Source: Vibrio sp. B1FLJ16
Lineage (GTDB): Bacteria > Pseudomonadota > Gammaproteobacteria > Enterobacterales > Vibrionaceae
Reading direction: 5' to 3'
DNA: 64,000 nucleotides
NCBI RefSeq assembly: GCF_905175385.1
Contig: NZ_HG992750.1
Location: 1,364,001 to 1,428,000 of the forward strand
The notes beneath the pieces were generated by a model. It made no database searches, was not told the origin of the DNA, and was given only the letters and a program-made list of their open reading frames with translations. The translations under genes and the position numbers were made by a program. Shown piece after piece: positions 44,787-51,736 of the stretch (its first letter is position 1; every line of letters begins with the position of its first letter).

Positions 44787-44789
44787 CGT

Positions 44790-45704
44790 TTAGTCGTTTT
44801 GCACTTCGAGAGTAAGGTGATGAATCTTATCAAACATACTCAGTAATTGTTTAAAGTCACTTAGCGTTTTGTCGCTATGATTATTTACCGCAATTGCAGC
44901 TGAGTAGTGATGACCACTGATTTTCCACACATGTAGATCCACGACTTCTGCATAAGGTTCCAGCACTGCTTGGATATCTTCCCGGTATTGTTTATCGATA
45001 CTTTCATCCAACAACACTGGTGCCGTTTGCTTCATTAAACCCAGCGTCCATTTACCAATAACTAGCGCACCAACTATCCCCATAACGGCATCTAGCCAAA
45101 TCCAACCGTAAAACTTACCAACGATTAGCGCAACGATAGCAAGCAGTGACGTCAACGTATCAGCGAGAACATGAAAGTACGCAGCGGCAAGGTTATGATC
45201 ATGATGATGGTCATGGTGCTCTCCGTGATGATGATCGTGTCCATGATGGTGCTGATCTTTTAACAGCAACATACTCGCCAAGTTAACTACCAAGCCGATT
45301 ACGGCGACCAATATCGCTTCATTAAATCGGATGACCTCCGGATTGAATAAACGGTGCACGGATTCAACTACCATCATCAGCGCGACGATACCGAGTGCAA
45401 TAGCACTGGTGAAGCCACCCAGAACGCTTACTTTCCCCGTACCAAAAGAAAATCGTTCACTGTTCGCATGCTGCTTAGCATAGCGGTAGGCAAACAACGT
45501 GATGCAAAACGCAGCAGCATGGGTGCCCATGTGCCAGCCATCTGCCAGCAAAGCCATCGAGCCGAACAGAGTCCCGGCACTGATCTCCACTATCATGGTA
45601 ATGAGTGTGAGAACAAGTACGTAGAAGGTTCGCTTTTCGCCTTTATGATTGTGCGATACAAAGTCATGGGTATGCTGTGAGATTGCCATTGCCTGATCTT
45701 TCAT
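44790..45704 (-). CDS. dmeF: Cation-diffusion facilitator, DmeF-type Co/Ni exporter
   Basis: 304 residues. Six helices with the metal site HDxxD pattern, visible as ALLADGWHMGTHAAAF and AAYFHVLADTLTSLLA. Between helices 4 and 5 a His-rich loop (residues about 155-170, HHHGHDHHHGEHHDHHHDH) loads metal. The N-terminus HTHDFVSHNHKG is the DmeF form. A C-terminal cytoplasmic domain (LHVWKISGHHYSAAI) completes it. Exports Co2+ or Ni2+, perhaps Zn2+, driven by protons. Start at 45704 is kept; an ATG five codons later is possible. Confidence 0.92.
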   Translation of the reverse strand: MKDQAMAISQHTHDFVSHNHKGEKRTFYVLVLTLITMIVEISAGTLFGSMALLADGWHMGTHAAAFCITLFAYRYAKQHANSERFSFGTGKVSVLGGFTSAIALGIVALMMVVESVHRLFNPEVIRFNEAILVAVIGLVVNLASMLLLKDQHHHGHDHHHGEHHDHHHDHNLAAAYFHVLADTLTSLLAIVALIVGKFYGWIWLDAVMGIVGALVIGKWTLGLMKQTAPVLLDESIDKQYREDIQAVLEPYAEVVDLHVWKISGHHYSAAIAVNNHSDKTLSDFKQLLSMFDKIHHLTLEVQND

Positions 45705-45720
45705 CCTGAACTCAAATTTG

Positions 45721-45765
45721 TTTGATAATCAAAATATTTGATATAAATTTAGTTTGATAATCAAA
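45721..45765. promoter_or_regulatory. Two identical palindromes before dmeF-marR
   Basis: TTTGATAATCAAA occurs twice (45721-45733 and 45753-45765), with a related half-site TTTGATAT between them. They lie 17-61 bases upstream of the exporter start. Repeated perfect palindromes of this size are typical MarR operators. Confidence 0.75.
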
Positions 45766-45891
45766 CATTGTCAACATTCTACGTAATTTCAATTTTTTAA
45801 GTTCAGGCCTTAGAGAGTAATTTGGGAATCCTCTTTTGATACGTTAAGCTATGGGTCGTCTAATCTGTCCAAAAAGTAATGGTATATAACG

Positions 45892-46740
45892 ATGGAAAAA
45901 GTAGGTACTCGGGCTCTGATAGTCGAAGGCGGAGCAATGCGCGGCGTCTTTTCTTGTGGAATACTTGACCACTTTTTGGCGCAAAACTTCTCTCCGTTCG
46001 ACAGCTTTTGGGGCGTGTCAGCAGGTGCCAGCAACTTAGCTGCCTATCTGGCAAACATGCCGGGAAGAAACCTGAAAATCTATCTCGATTACAGCCTGCG
46101 CAAAGAGTTTATTACGCCTAGTCGTCTGTTTCTCGGCGGAGATATGATGGATCTTGACTGGATGTGGAAAATCACACTCAAAGACCTCGGTATTGATAAA
46201 GAGGTGCTACAAGCTGATCCAAGACCTTTCTTTTTAGGCGTAACCCGCCAAGATACAGGTCAGGCTGAATACCTCACGCCGGATGTTGAATTGCTTGCCG
46301 AAACCATGAAAGCCAGCAGTGCAGTTCCGATTCTATATCGTAAAGGTGTGCCACTTAATGGTAATCGATATGTCGATGGTGGTGTTGCGGATGCAATTCC
46401 AGTTGAGGAAGCCATTAAACGCGGCGCAACCAAAATAATGGTACTACGAAGCCGCCCTGCTAGTTATCGCAAGTCAAAAACCAAATTCAACTCCATTACA
46501 AAAAGAATGCTAAGAGATACACCAGCCCTTATTCAACCTATGCTGACAAGGGATCTTCGCTACAACCAAGCGTTATCGGTGATTAATAACCCACCCGAAG
46601 GGATAGACGTCATTCAAGTTTGTCCACCTGAGACATTCAAGCTTAAACGCTTAAGCCGTTCGCCAGAGCCGTTACGTGCTGCGTATGAACTTGGTATTGA
46701 AGCAGGAAAAGAAGCGATAACTCGCTGGGAAAATCTTTAA
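45892..46740 (+). CDS. Patatin-like phospholipase
   Basis: 282 residues. The catalytic dyad is plain: Ser in FWGVSAGASNLAAY (G-x-S-x-G) and Asp in YVDGGVADAIPVEEA (DGG). The oxyanion loop is EGGAMRGVFSCGILD. This is the YjjU-type group of bacterial patatins, soluble and lacking a signal peptide. It would cleave acyl groups from phospholipids. Single gene. Confidence 0.92.
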   Translation: MEKVGTRALIVEGGAMRGVFSCGILDHFLAQNFSPFDSFWGVSAGASNLAAYLANMPGRNLKIYLDYSLRKEFITPSRLFLGGDMMDLDWMWKITLKDLGIDKEVLQADPRPFFLGVTRQDTGQAEYLTPDVELLAETMKASSAVPILYRKGVPLNGNRYVDGGVADAIPVEEAIKRGATKIMVLRSRPASYRKSKTKFNSITKRMLRDTPALIQPMLTRDLRYNQALSVINNPPEGIDVIQVCPPETFKLKRLSRSPEPLRAAYELGIEAGKEAITRWENL

Positions 46741-46769
46741 ATAAGTAAGATCAAAAAAAGCCACATCTA

Positions 46770-46811
46770 ATACCAATCTGGATAAGTATAAATACTTGTT
46801 TAGATTGGTAT
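46770..46811. mobile_element. 42-bp deleted copy of the 162-bp element
   Basis: ATACCAATCTGGATAAGTA, four bases, then TACTTGTTTAGATTGGTAT: the two 19-base ends with the whole centre lost. It lies 30 bases after the patatin stop and would form a hairpin. Confidence 0.85.
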
Positions 46812-46901
46812 GACCGTGTGGCTAACGCAAATTCGATGGCAGTGGATTATCGTATTTGCTTTCGAGTGAGCCCAACAGTCGGGCTCAAAATTTTCAAATC
46901 A

Positions 46902-47170
46902 ATATACCCAAGTGACTTCAAGATGCAGGATTCAGAGCGTTGTCACTGATTCAAGCTCAAGGAAAACGACGCAGTGTAATAGCTGGCTATTTCCAAGTTG
47001 TTTGACGATGAAGTTGTGTCAGTGACACGCTCCCGAAGGGCGAGTTGCTTTGGCTTACATACTTCGTTAACGATTTTTGATTTAGAACGACTAGACCATC
47101 AAATCATTGCCTCGCCTCGAAGCCAAATCATTCTCGCTGAACCGAGCTTCTTGAGGTTACTTGGGTATAT
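46902..47170. mobile_element. 269-bp MITE-like element, copy 2
   Basis: Nearly identical along its whole length to the element at 31335, same orientation and size, with matching inverted ends. It stops four bases before the pirin gene end. Any open frame within is accidental. Confidence 0.88.
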
Positions 47171-47174
47171 ACGC

Positions 47175-48023
47175 CTAATAAGTCTCAAACAGCCCAGCGT
47201 TATAGTCTTGGATTGCTTGTTCAATTTCTTCAATGCTATTCATGACAAATGGGCCATAATGAACAACAGGTTCGTTAATTGGTTCACCAATGAAAAGTAA
47301 CACGCCGCTTTGCTCATTCGCGGTCAGGGTTGCCAACTCTCCCTTAGACAAAAGCGCCATTTCACCTTGTTTTATCGCCCGTCCCGGTGTCTCAACCAAG
47401 CCTTGATAAACATATAACATCATATTGTGGCTTGGCTCTATCACAAGTTCAATCGTTGCCCCCGCATTTGGTCGCCAGTCAGCAACCGTAGCTTTAACAC
47501 CAGTTTTGGTCAGCGGCCCCGCAGCCTGATTGCCATTGAAGTTAAGTTCCCCGGCAATGATACGTACTAATCCAGCCTCTTTGTCATCTAATTCTGTGAT
47601 CGTTTCTGGCTGAAAATCATGGTATTGGGCTGGCTGCATTTTGTCTTTTGCTGGCTGATTAATCCAAATCTGAAAGCCGTGCAGCGTACCGTCTTGCATG
47701 ATTGGCATCTCACTATGAATCACACCGCGTCCGGCTGCCATCCATTGAGCACCTCCAGAGCGGAGTTCACCAACATTGTTCATATGATCGCGATGCTGAA
47801 AGTGCCCCTTCAGCATATAAGTGAGTGTTTCAATGCCACGGTGTGGATGAGGAGGAAAGCCGCCAACATAATCTGCATGGTCGTCGGATTTCAGCTCATC
47901 CATCATCAAAAATGGTGAAAAACTTGCATTATTAAAGCCCGCAACCCGGCGAATTTTAACGCCGTCACCATCTGCAGTCGGCTGAGATGGAATTAGCTGG
48001 CGAATTTCTCTTACTGTGCTCAT
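47175..48023 (-). CDS. Pirin-family protein
   Basis: 282 residues from ATG 48023 (GAGGAG upstream); the frame is open to 48089 but without a site. Two cupin barrels. Metal His residues in GGFPPHPHRGIETLTYML and in HRDHMNN; the family segment SPFLMMDELKSDDHADY and GGAQWMAAGRGVIHSEMP are clear. Bacterial pirins bind iron; some act as quercetinases or modulate pyruvate dehydrogenase. Role here unknown. Followed immediately by a 269-bp repeat. Confidence 0.95.
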   Translation of the reverse strand: MSTVREIRQLIPSQPTADGDGVKIRRVAGFNNASFSPFLMMDELKSDDHADYVGGFPPHPHRGIETLTYMLKGHFQHRDHMNNVGELRSGGAQWMAAGRGVIHSEMPIMQDGTLHGFQIWINQPAKDKMQPAQYHDFQPETITELDDKEAGLVRIIAGELNFNGNQAAGPLTKTGVKATVADWRPNAGATIELVIEPSHNMMLYVYQGLVETPGRAIKQGEMALLSKGELATLTANEQSGVLLFIGEPINEPVVHYGPFVMNSIEEIEQAIQDYNAGLFETY

Positions 48024-48299
48024 GACATTACTCCTCGTGCGCCCGTTAACCAGACCTGAAAGAGGTCTGTCGGCTATCGACATGAGCATATTGTAGTTTG
48101 AAGAAAAAAATTAAAGACCAGAAGCAGTTGAGCTATTCGTTCAAATTTTTCGAACAACGGACTGATTATTTCGAAAAGTACTCGCTTATTACTACGTGCC
48201 TAAAAGACCGATTGCTCGCTACTCATTCAGATGAGTGGCCAGGTTTTTGTTTATTGTTGAGAAAAATATCTGGAATAGTTTGAAAATAAAGGTAGCTAT

Positions 48300-48498
48300 T
48301 TCGTAAACAAGGTGTATAGTGAGCTCTGGCTCTTAAAAGAGAGCTGTTAATGCAACATTTAGTTTAAGTTCCTTCTCAGTAAAATCTTGAATCTCTATTC
48401 AGACTCCTGCGTACAACTTCCGCTTGATTGAACATTCAATAGCTTAAAAAAGATCCACTATAACTCATAATTTAAATGTTTAAGTCAAAGGTATTATT
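48300..48498 (+). promoter_or_regulatory. Long leader of the cold-shock gene
   Basis: About 200 AT-rich bases upstream of the cold-shock ATG, with a GAGCTC..AAGAGAGCT stem near 48320-48347. Cold-shock genes usually carry long leaders that refold in the cold; this assignment rests on position. The remaining part of the pirin-csp gap (48024-48299) shows nothing else. Confidence 0.4.
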
Positions 48499-48708
48499 AT
48501 GTCTAAAGTAACTGGTTCAGTAAAATGGTTCAACGAAACTAAAGGCTTCGGTTTCCTATCTCAAGACAACGGCGGCCAAGATGTATTCGTACACTTCAAC
48601 GCTATTGTTGCTGACGGTTTCAAAACTCTGACTGAAGGTCAGAAAGTAAGCTTCAACGTAGAGCAAGGCCAAAAAGGTCCTCAGGCAACTGAAGTAACGC
48701 CTCTATAA
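48499..48708 (+). CDS. Cold-shock protein, CspA family
   Basis: 69 residues, one OB-fold domain: [17 protein letters not shown] (RNP1) and DVFVHFNAI (RNP2), then [13 protein letters not shown]. It binds single-stranded RNA and DNA and melts mRNA structure. Strongly biased codons suggest high expression. Its strong terminator separates it from the three small genes that follow. Confidence 0.96.
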   Translation: MSKVTGSVKWFNETKGFGFLSQDNGGQDVFVHFNAIVADGFKTLTEGQKVSFNVEQGQKGPQATEVTPL

Positions 48709-48719
48709 GACTGCTTTTC

Positions 48720-48753
48720 TTGGTGCAGCATATACGTGCTGCACCAAATTTCT
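48720..48753 (+). terminator. Terminator of the cold-shock gene
   Basis: TTGGTGCAGC pairs with GCTGCACCAA around eight bases and runs into ATTTCTCT, 12 bases after the stop. Confidence 0.88.
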
Positions 48754-48775
48754 CTCCTTCAAAACACCTCCAGAA

Positions 48776-48883
48776 CTATACCCAAGTGACTTCGGGTGCG
48801 CGATTCAGAGCTTATTCGCGTCTAAAAATCCAGTCATTCTCGATGAGCTTAAAACACACATCCCAGGTTATTTCGGTATATTT
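48776..48883. repeat. Decayed partial copy of the 269-bp element
   Basis: Starts CTATACCCAAGTGACTTC, has GCGATTCAGAGC and CAGTCATTCTCG in the same order as the full copies, and ends GGTTATTTCGGTATAT. The middle is deleted and diverged. Confidence 0.65.
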
Positions 48884-48966
48884 TTAGCCTTACTTAGGCT
48901 TAGCTCCGTACTGTCTAAAATAAATTTTTCAGTACCTTTTATTTAAAATACTCAAAAGGAAACGCT

Positions 48967-49056
48967 ATGTCCTCTAGAAGAACTAGCCGCCAAAAACATT
49001 GGTATCAACTACTTAACAAAGAAAAAATCGTCAACAAACAGGAGAATAAATGTTAG
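48967..49056 (+). CDS. Tiny basic protein, 29 residues
   Basis: MSSRRTSRQKHWYQLLNKEK, then IVNKQENKC and a stop; AAGGAAACGCT precedes the ATG. Family not recognised. It is strongly basic. Its last seven bases overlap the start of the next small gene (ATG at 49050 inside its end), which implies translational coupling and supports it being real. Confidence 0.5.
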   Translation: MSSRRTSRQKHWYQLLNKEKIVNKQENKC

Positions 49057-49259
49057 AAATAGAATTTAATTTAGAACAACCTCAAACCACCTGGAACGCC
49101 AGAATACACCAGCTTAATGGAGATATTTTAAGGCGACATATTTTACCTAAACTTCAGTCTACTAGTATTTTTATAGACTTTACCTATTGTGAATGTTCCT
49201 GTGAGGGTACGATCATGAGTGAGTCGGGAGCAAAATTAGGTAGTTTTATTGTCAAATAG
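49050..49259 (+). CDS. Small protein of unknown function, 69 residues
   Basis: Begins LEIEFNLEQPQTTWNARIH and contains YCECSCEG, a close Cys cluster (three Cys in five residues) that could hold a metal or form disulfides. No signal peptide or helix span. GGAG lies seven bases upstream. Overlaps the preceding tiny gene and is followed 50 bases later by another small gene. Family not recognised. Confidence 0.65.
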   Translation: MLEIEFNLEQPQTTWNARIHQLNGDILRRHILPKLQSTSIFIDFTYCECSCEGTIMSESGAKLGSFIVK

Positions 49260-49309
49260 TCTCACTCGATAAACTGACACTATTAATGATTACTTTGGAG
49301 AAGTAACCG

Positions 49310-49450
49310 ATGGCCAGGAAAAGTAAAAAACAGATAGAAAAAGATAAGAAAGAAGCTGAACAAAATAATACAGCAGAAAAACAAAAAACCCGACGCCGAA
49401 TCGAAGATATTATGGAACAAAGAGAGTTCGATAAATTATTCGACCTATAA
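49310..49450 (+). CDS. Small charged protein, 46 residues (PA3496-like)
   Basis: Starts MARKSKKQIEKDKKEAEQ and ends RRRIEDIMEQREFDKLFDL. TTGGAG precedes the ATG by nine bases. The RRxIE...E..xLxxL tail resembles the PA3496 family of small proteins suggested to affect the envelope; that assignment is from memory and tentative. Third gene of the small cluster behind the cold-shock gene. Confidence 0.65.
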   Translation: MARKSKKQIEKDKKEAEQNNTAEKQKTRRRIEDIMEQREFDKLFDL

Positions 49451-49679
49451 TACTCTTCCCTATCTGCTTTCTTCATGTTCATGTGTTAGGTAATGCCACC
49501 TGCCTTTCACTTACATGAACTTGAGCTGTTACACAGCTACTCCATATAACTTCTACGAAAATCGCCCCTCCCCTGTCACATATTTCCATCAGATAATCAG
49601 CTTTAAATAATCGGACTTAATAGCGCAACCCAAAACTGCTCTAGTCAAATTGATATTTTTACGTATAATCGCAACCGTT

Positions 49680-49750
49680 TGCTTCGTATAACCCCAATGA
49701 TATGGTTTGGGGGTCTCTACCAGCTCCCGCAAAGTGCTGATTACGAAGAG
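49680..49750 (+). promoter_or_regulatory. Adenine riboswitch of add
   Basis: P1 is CTTCGTA (49682-49688) with TACGAAG (49742-49748). Between lie the purine-riboswitch core ATATGGTTTGGG, TCTCTACCAG and CTGATTA. The decisive base in the GATTAC segment is T (U74 in the standard numbering), which selects adenine rather than guanine. It lies about 110 bases before the adenosine deaminase start, as in Vibrio vulnificus add. The preceding 49451-49679 holds no other feature. Confidence 0.95.
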
Positions 49751-49859
49751 TTGAGATCACGGTGTATCTTACTCTTTGTAATATGTAGTAGCGTTCGACT
49801 TATTTCTATCTATACCTATTCTTAGAGTAACTGCATCCATAATACACAAAAGGTGGAAT

Positions 49860-50873
49860 ATGAACGCATTTATTCAGGGGCTTCCCAAAGTAGAATTACA
49901 CTTACACATCGAAGGTTCACTTGAACCAGAGCTTATGTTTAAGCTGGCAAAACGAAATGGAATCGACATTCCTTATTCATCACCAAGTGAGCTACGAGAC
50001 GCATACCAGTTTGAAGATTTACAGTCTTTTCTCGACCTCTACTATCAGGGCGCAGATGCGTTACGCACAGAACAAGACTTTTACGACCTTACCTGGGAAT
50101 ACTTAGAACGCTGTAAAGCTGACAATGTCATCCACACAGAAATCTTTTTCGATCCTCAGACACATACCGATCGCGGAATTGATTTTGATACCGTTATTAA
50201 CGGAATTACGCGAGCTCTGGATTATGGATGTGAACAGCTAGGCATAACTTCGCAAATCATTGCCTGCTTCCTTCGTCATCTTTCTGAAGAGAGTGCATTT
50301 GAAACGCTGCAGTCTGTCCTCAAACATAAAGACAAAATCATAGGCGTCGGACTCGATTCTTCAGAGAAAGGGAACCCGCCAGCTAAGTTTATTCACGTAT
50401 TTCAACAAGCCAAAGAGGCTGGGTTACTGACGGTTGCACACGCCGGAGAAGAAGGTCCTGCGCAAAATATTTCCGATGCAATCGAGATGCTGGAAGTGAG
50501 CCGTGTTGATCATGGGGTTCGCTGTGTTGAAGATGAAGCGTTAGTTGCGTCTCTGATTGAAAGCCGAATGCCGCTTACTGTCTGCCCGCTGTCAAATATT
50601 AAACTGTGTGTCTTTGAAAACATGAAACATCACAACGTCGTAGATCTGCTTCGTAAAGGCGTTGCCGTAACGATCAACTCAGATGACCCTGCCTATTTTG
50701 GCGGTTACATGACGGATAATTTCCTAGCTGTGAATCAAGCTCATCCCATGAGCTACGAAGAGCTAGCTAAATTCACGCTCAACGCTATAGAAGCAAGTTT
50801 TATCGATGAAGCAATGAAGGCAAATTATCGTTCACAAGTACAACGATACGTTGACCGACACTCGGCGCCATAG
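49860..50873 (+). CDS. add: Adenosine deaminase
   Basis: 337 residues. Zinc site VELHLHIEGSLEP (H-x-H), VAHAGEEGP, the catalytic His in SRVDHGVRC, CPLSNIKLCVF and INSDDPAYFGGYM (Asp ligand). It hydrolyses adenosine, or in bacteria sometimes adenine, to inosine or hypoxanthine and ammonia. The length and LPKVELHLHIEGSLEP start fit the group that includes bacterial adenine deaminases, so adenine is possible. Turned on by the adenine riboswitch upstream. Confidence 0.94.
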   Translation: MNAFIQGLPKVELHLHIEGSLEPELMFKLAKRNGIDIPYSSPSELRDAYQFEDLQSFLDLYYQGADALRTEQDFYDLTWEYLERCKADNVIHTEIFFDPQTHTDRGIDFDTVINGITRALDYGCEQLGITSQIIACFLRHLSEESAFETLQSVLKHKDKIIGVGLDSSEKGNPPAKFIHVFQQAKEAGLLTVAHAGEEGPAQNISDAIEMLEVSRVDHGVRCVEDEALVASLIESRMPLTVCPLSNIKLCVFENMKHHNVVDLLRKGVAVTINSDDPAYFGGYMTDNFLAVNQAHPMSYEELAKFTLNAIEASFIDEAMKANYRSQVQRYVDRHSAP

Positions 50874-50925
50874 CGAAGAAAGCTTTTCTCTATAGCCAGA
50901 TAATTTCTGAGATTTTTTAAAAGTA

Positions 50926-51087
50926 ATACCAATCTGGATAAGTAAATGGTCAATGTATTGCGCAGGAAAAATCGCTTAGAGCAAGGCATAGATTGCTGTA
51001 ACTAGTTACTCTAATTGCAAAATCTATAACATAGCTATCAGCGGTTTTAACCAGCAAGAATGCTCAAGTACTTATTTAGATTGGTAT
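50926..51087. mobile_element. 162-bp MITE-like element, copy 3
   Basis: ATACCAATCTGGATAAGTA to TACTTATTTAGATTGGTAT, same orientation as the copy at 18647 and same length. It lies between add and the peroxiredoxin gene. The rest of that gap shows no other feature. Confidence 0.88.
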
Positions 51088-51207
51088 AAATTCAGCAATC
51101 CCGTCTACTTGCCTATACCCCTACAAACCTTCTGTGGTTAATGTAGAACTTAAGCGCTAGACTGACTTAGATTAGATTAGATAACGAATCACAAAAGGAA
51201 GACAATC

Positions 51208-51680
51208 ATGATTCAACAAGGTCAAACACTACCTTCTGCAACTGTCAGTGAGCTAACTGCCGATGGATGGTAAATCACGACGTAACGGAACTATTTGCGA
51301 ATAAAAAAGTAGTGTTGTTCGCCGTACCGGGTGCATTTACCCCAACGTGTTCAGAAGCACACTTACCAGGCTACGTAGTCCTGGCTGACCAACTAAAAGC
51401 GAAAGGCGTTGATCTTATCGCATGTATCGCAACGAATGACGCGTTTGTTATGCACGCATGGGGCGAAGCTCAAAATGCCTCTGAGATTAAGATGCTAGGT
51501 GATGGTGATGCGAGCTTCACTAAAGCACTTGGCCTGGAAATGGATACCGGCGCTTTTGGTGGCATTCGTTCTCAACGCTACGCAATGATCATTGATAACG
51601 GCGTGGTGACAACACTGAACGTTGAAGCAGCGGGAGAGTTCGAAGTAAGTAACGCAGAAACTATCCTGGCTGCACTTTAA
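51208..51680 (+). pseudogene. Peroxiredoxin (Prx5 type), frameshifted near the start
   Basis: ATG 51208 (AAAGGAAG upstream) opens MIQQGQTLPSATVSELTADG, the normal N-terminus, but then hits TGG TAA. One base is missing near 51266; restoring it joins the frame at MVNHDVTELFANKKVVLF. The rest is intact: PGAFTPTCSEAHLPGY with the peroxidatic Cys, and GGIRSQRYAMIID. The whole would be about 157 residues, standard for Prx5. Translation from the internal ATG 51267 would lose the first strand. Either a real lesion or a sequencing error. Confidence 0.88.
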
Positions 51681-51691
51681 GTACATAAAAG

Positions 51692-51728
51692 CATCGCCCC
51701 AGCATATGCCGGGGCGATGATTATTGTT
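51692..51728. terminator. Terminator between peroxiredoxin and protease
   Basis: CATCGCCCC pairs with GGGGCGATG around AGCATATGCC; ATTATTGTT follows. Sits between convergent genes. Confidence 0.82.
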
Positions 51729-51736
51729 ATTAGGTT

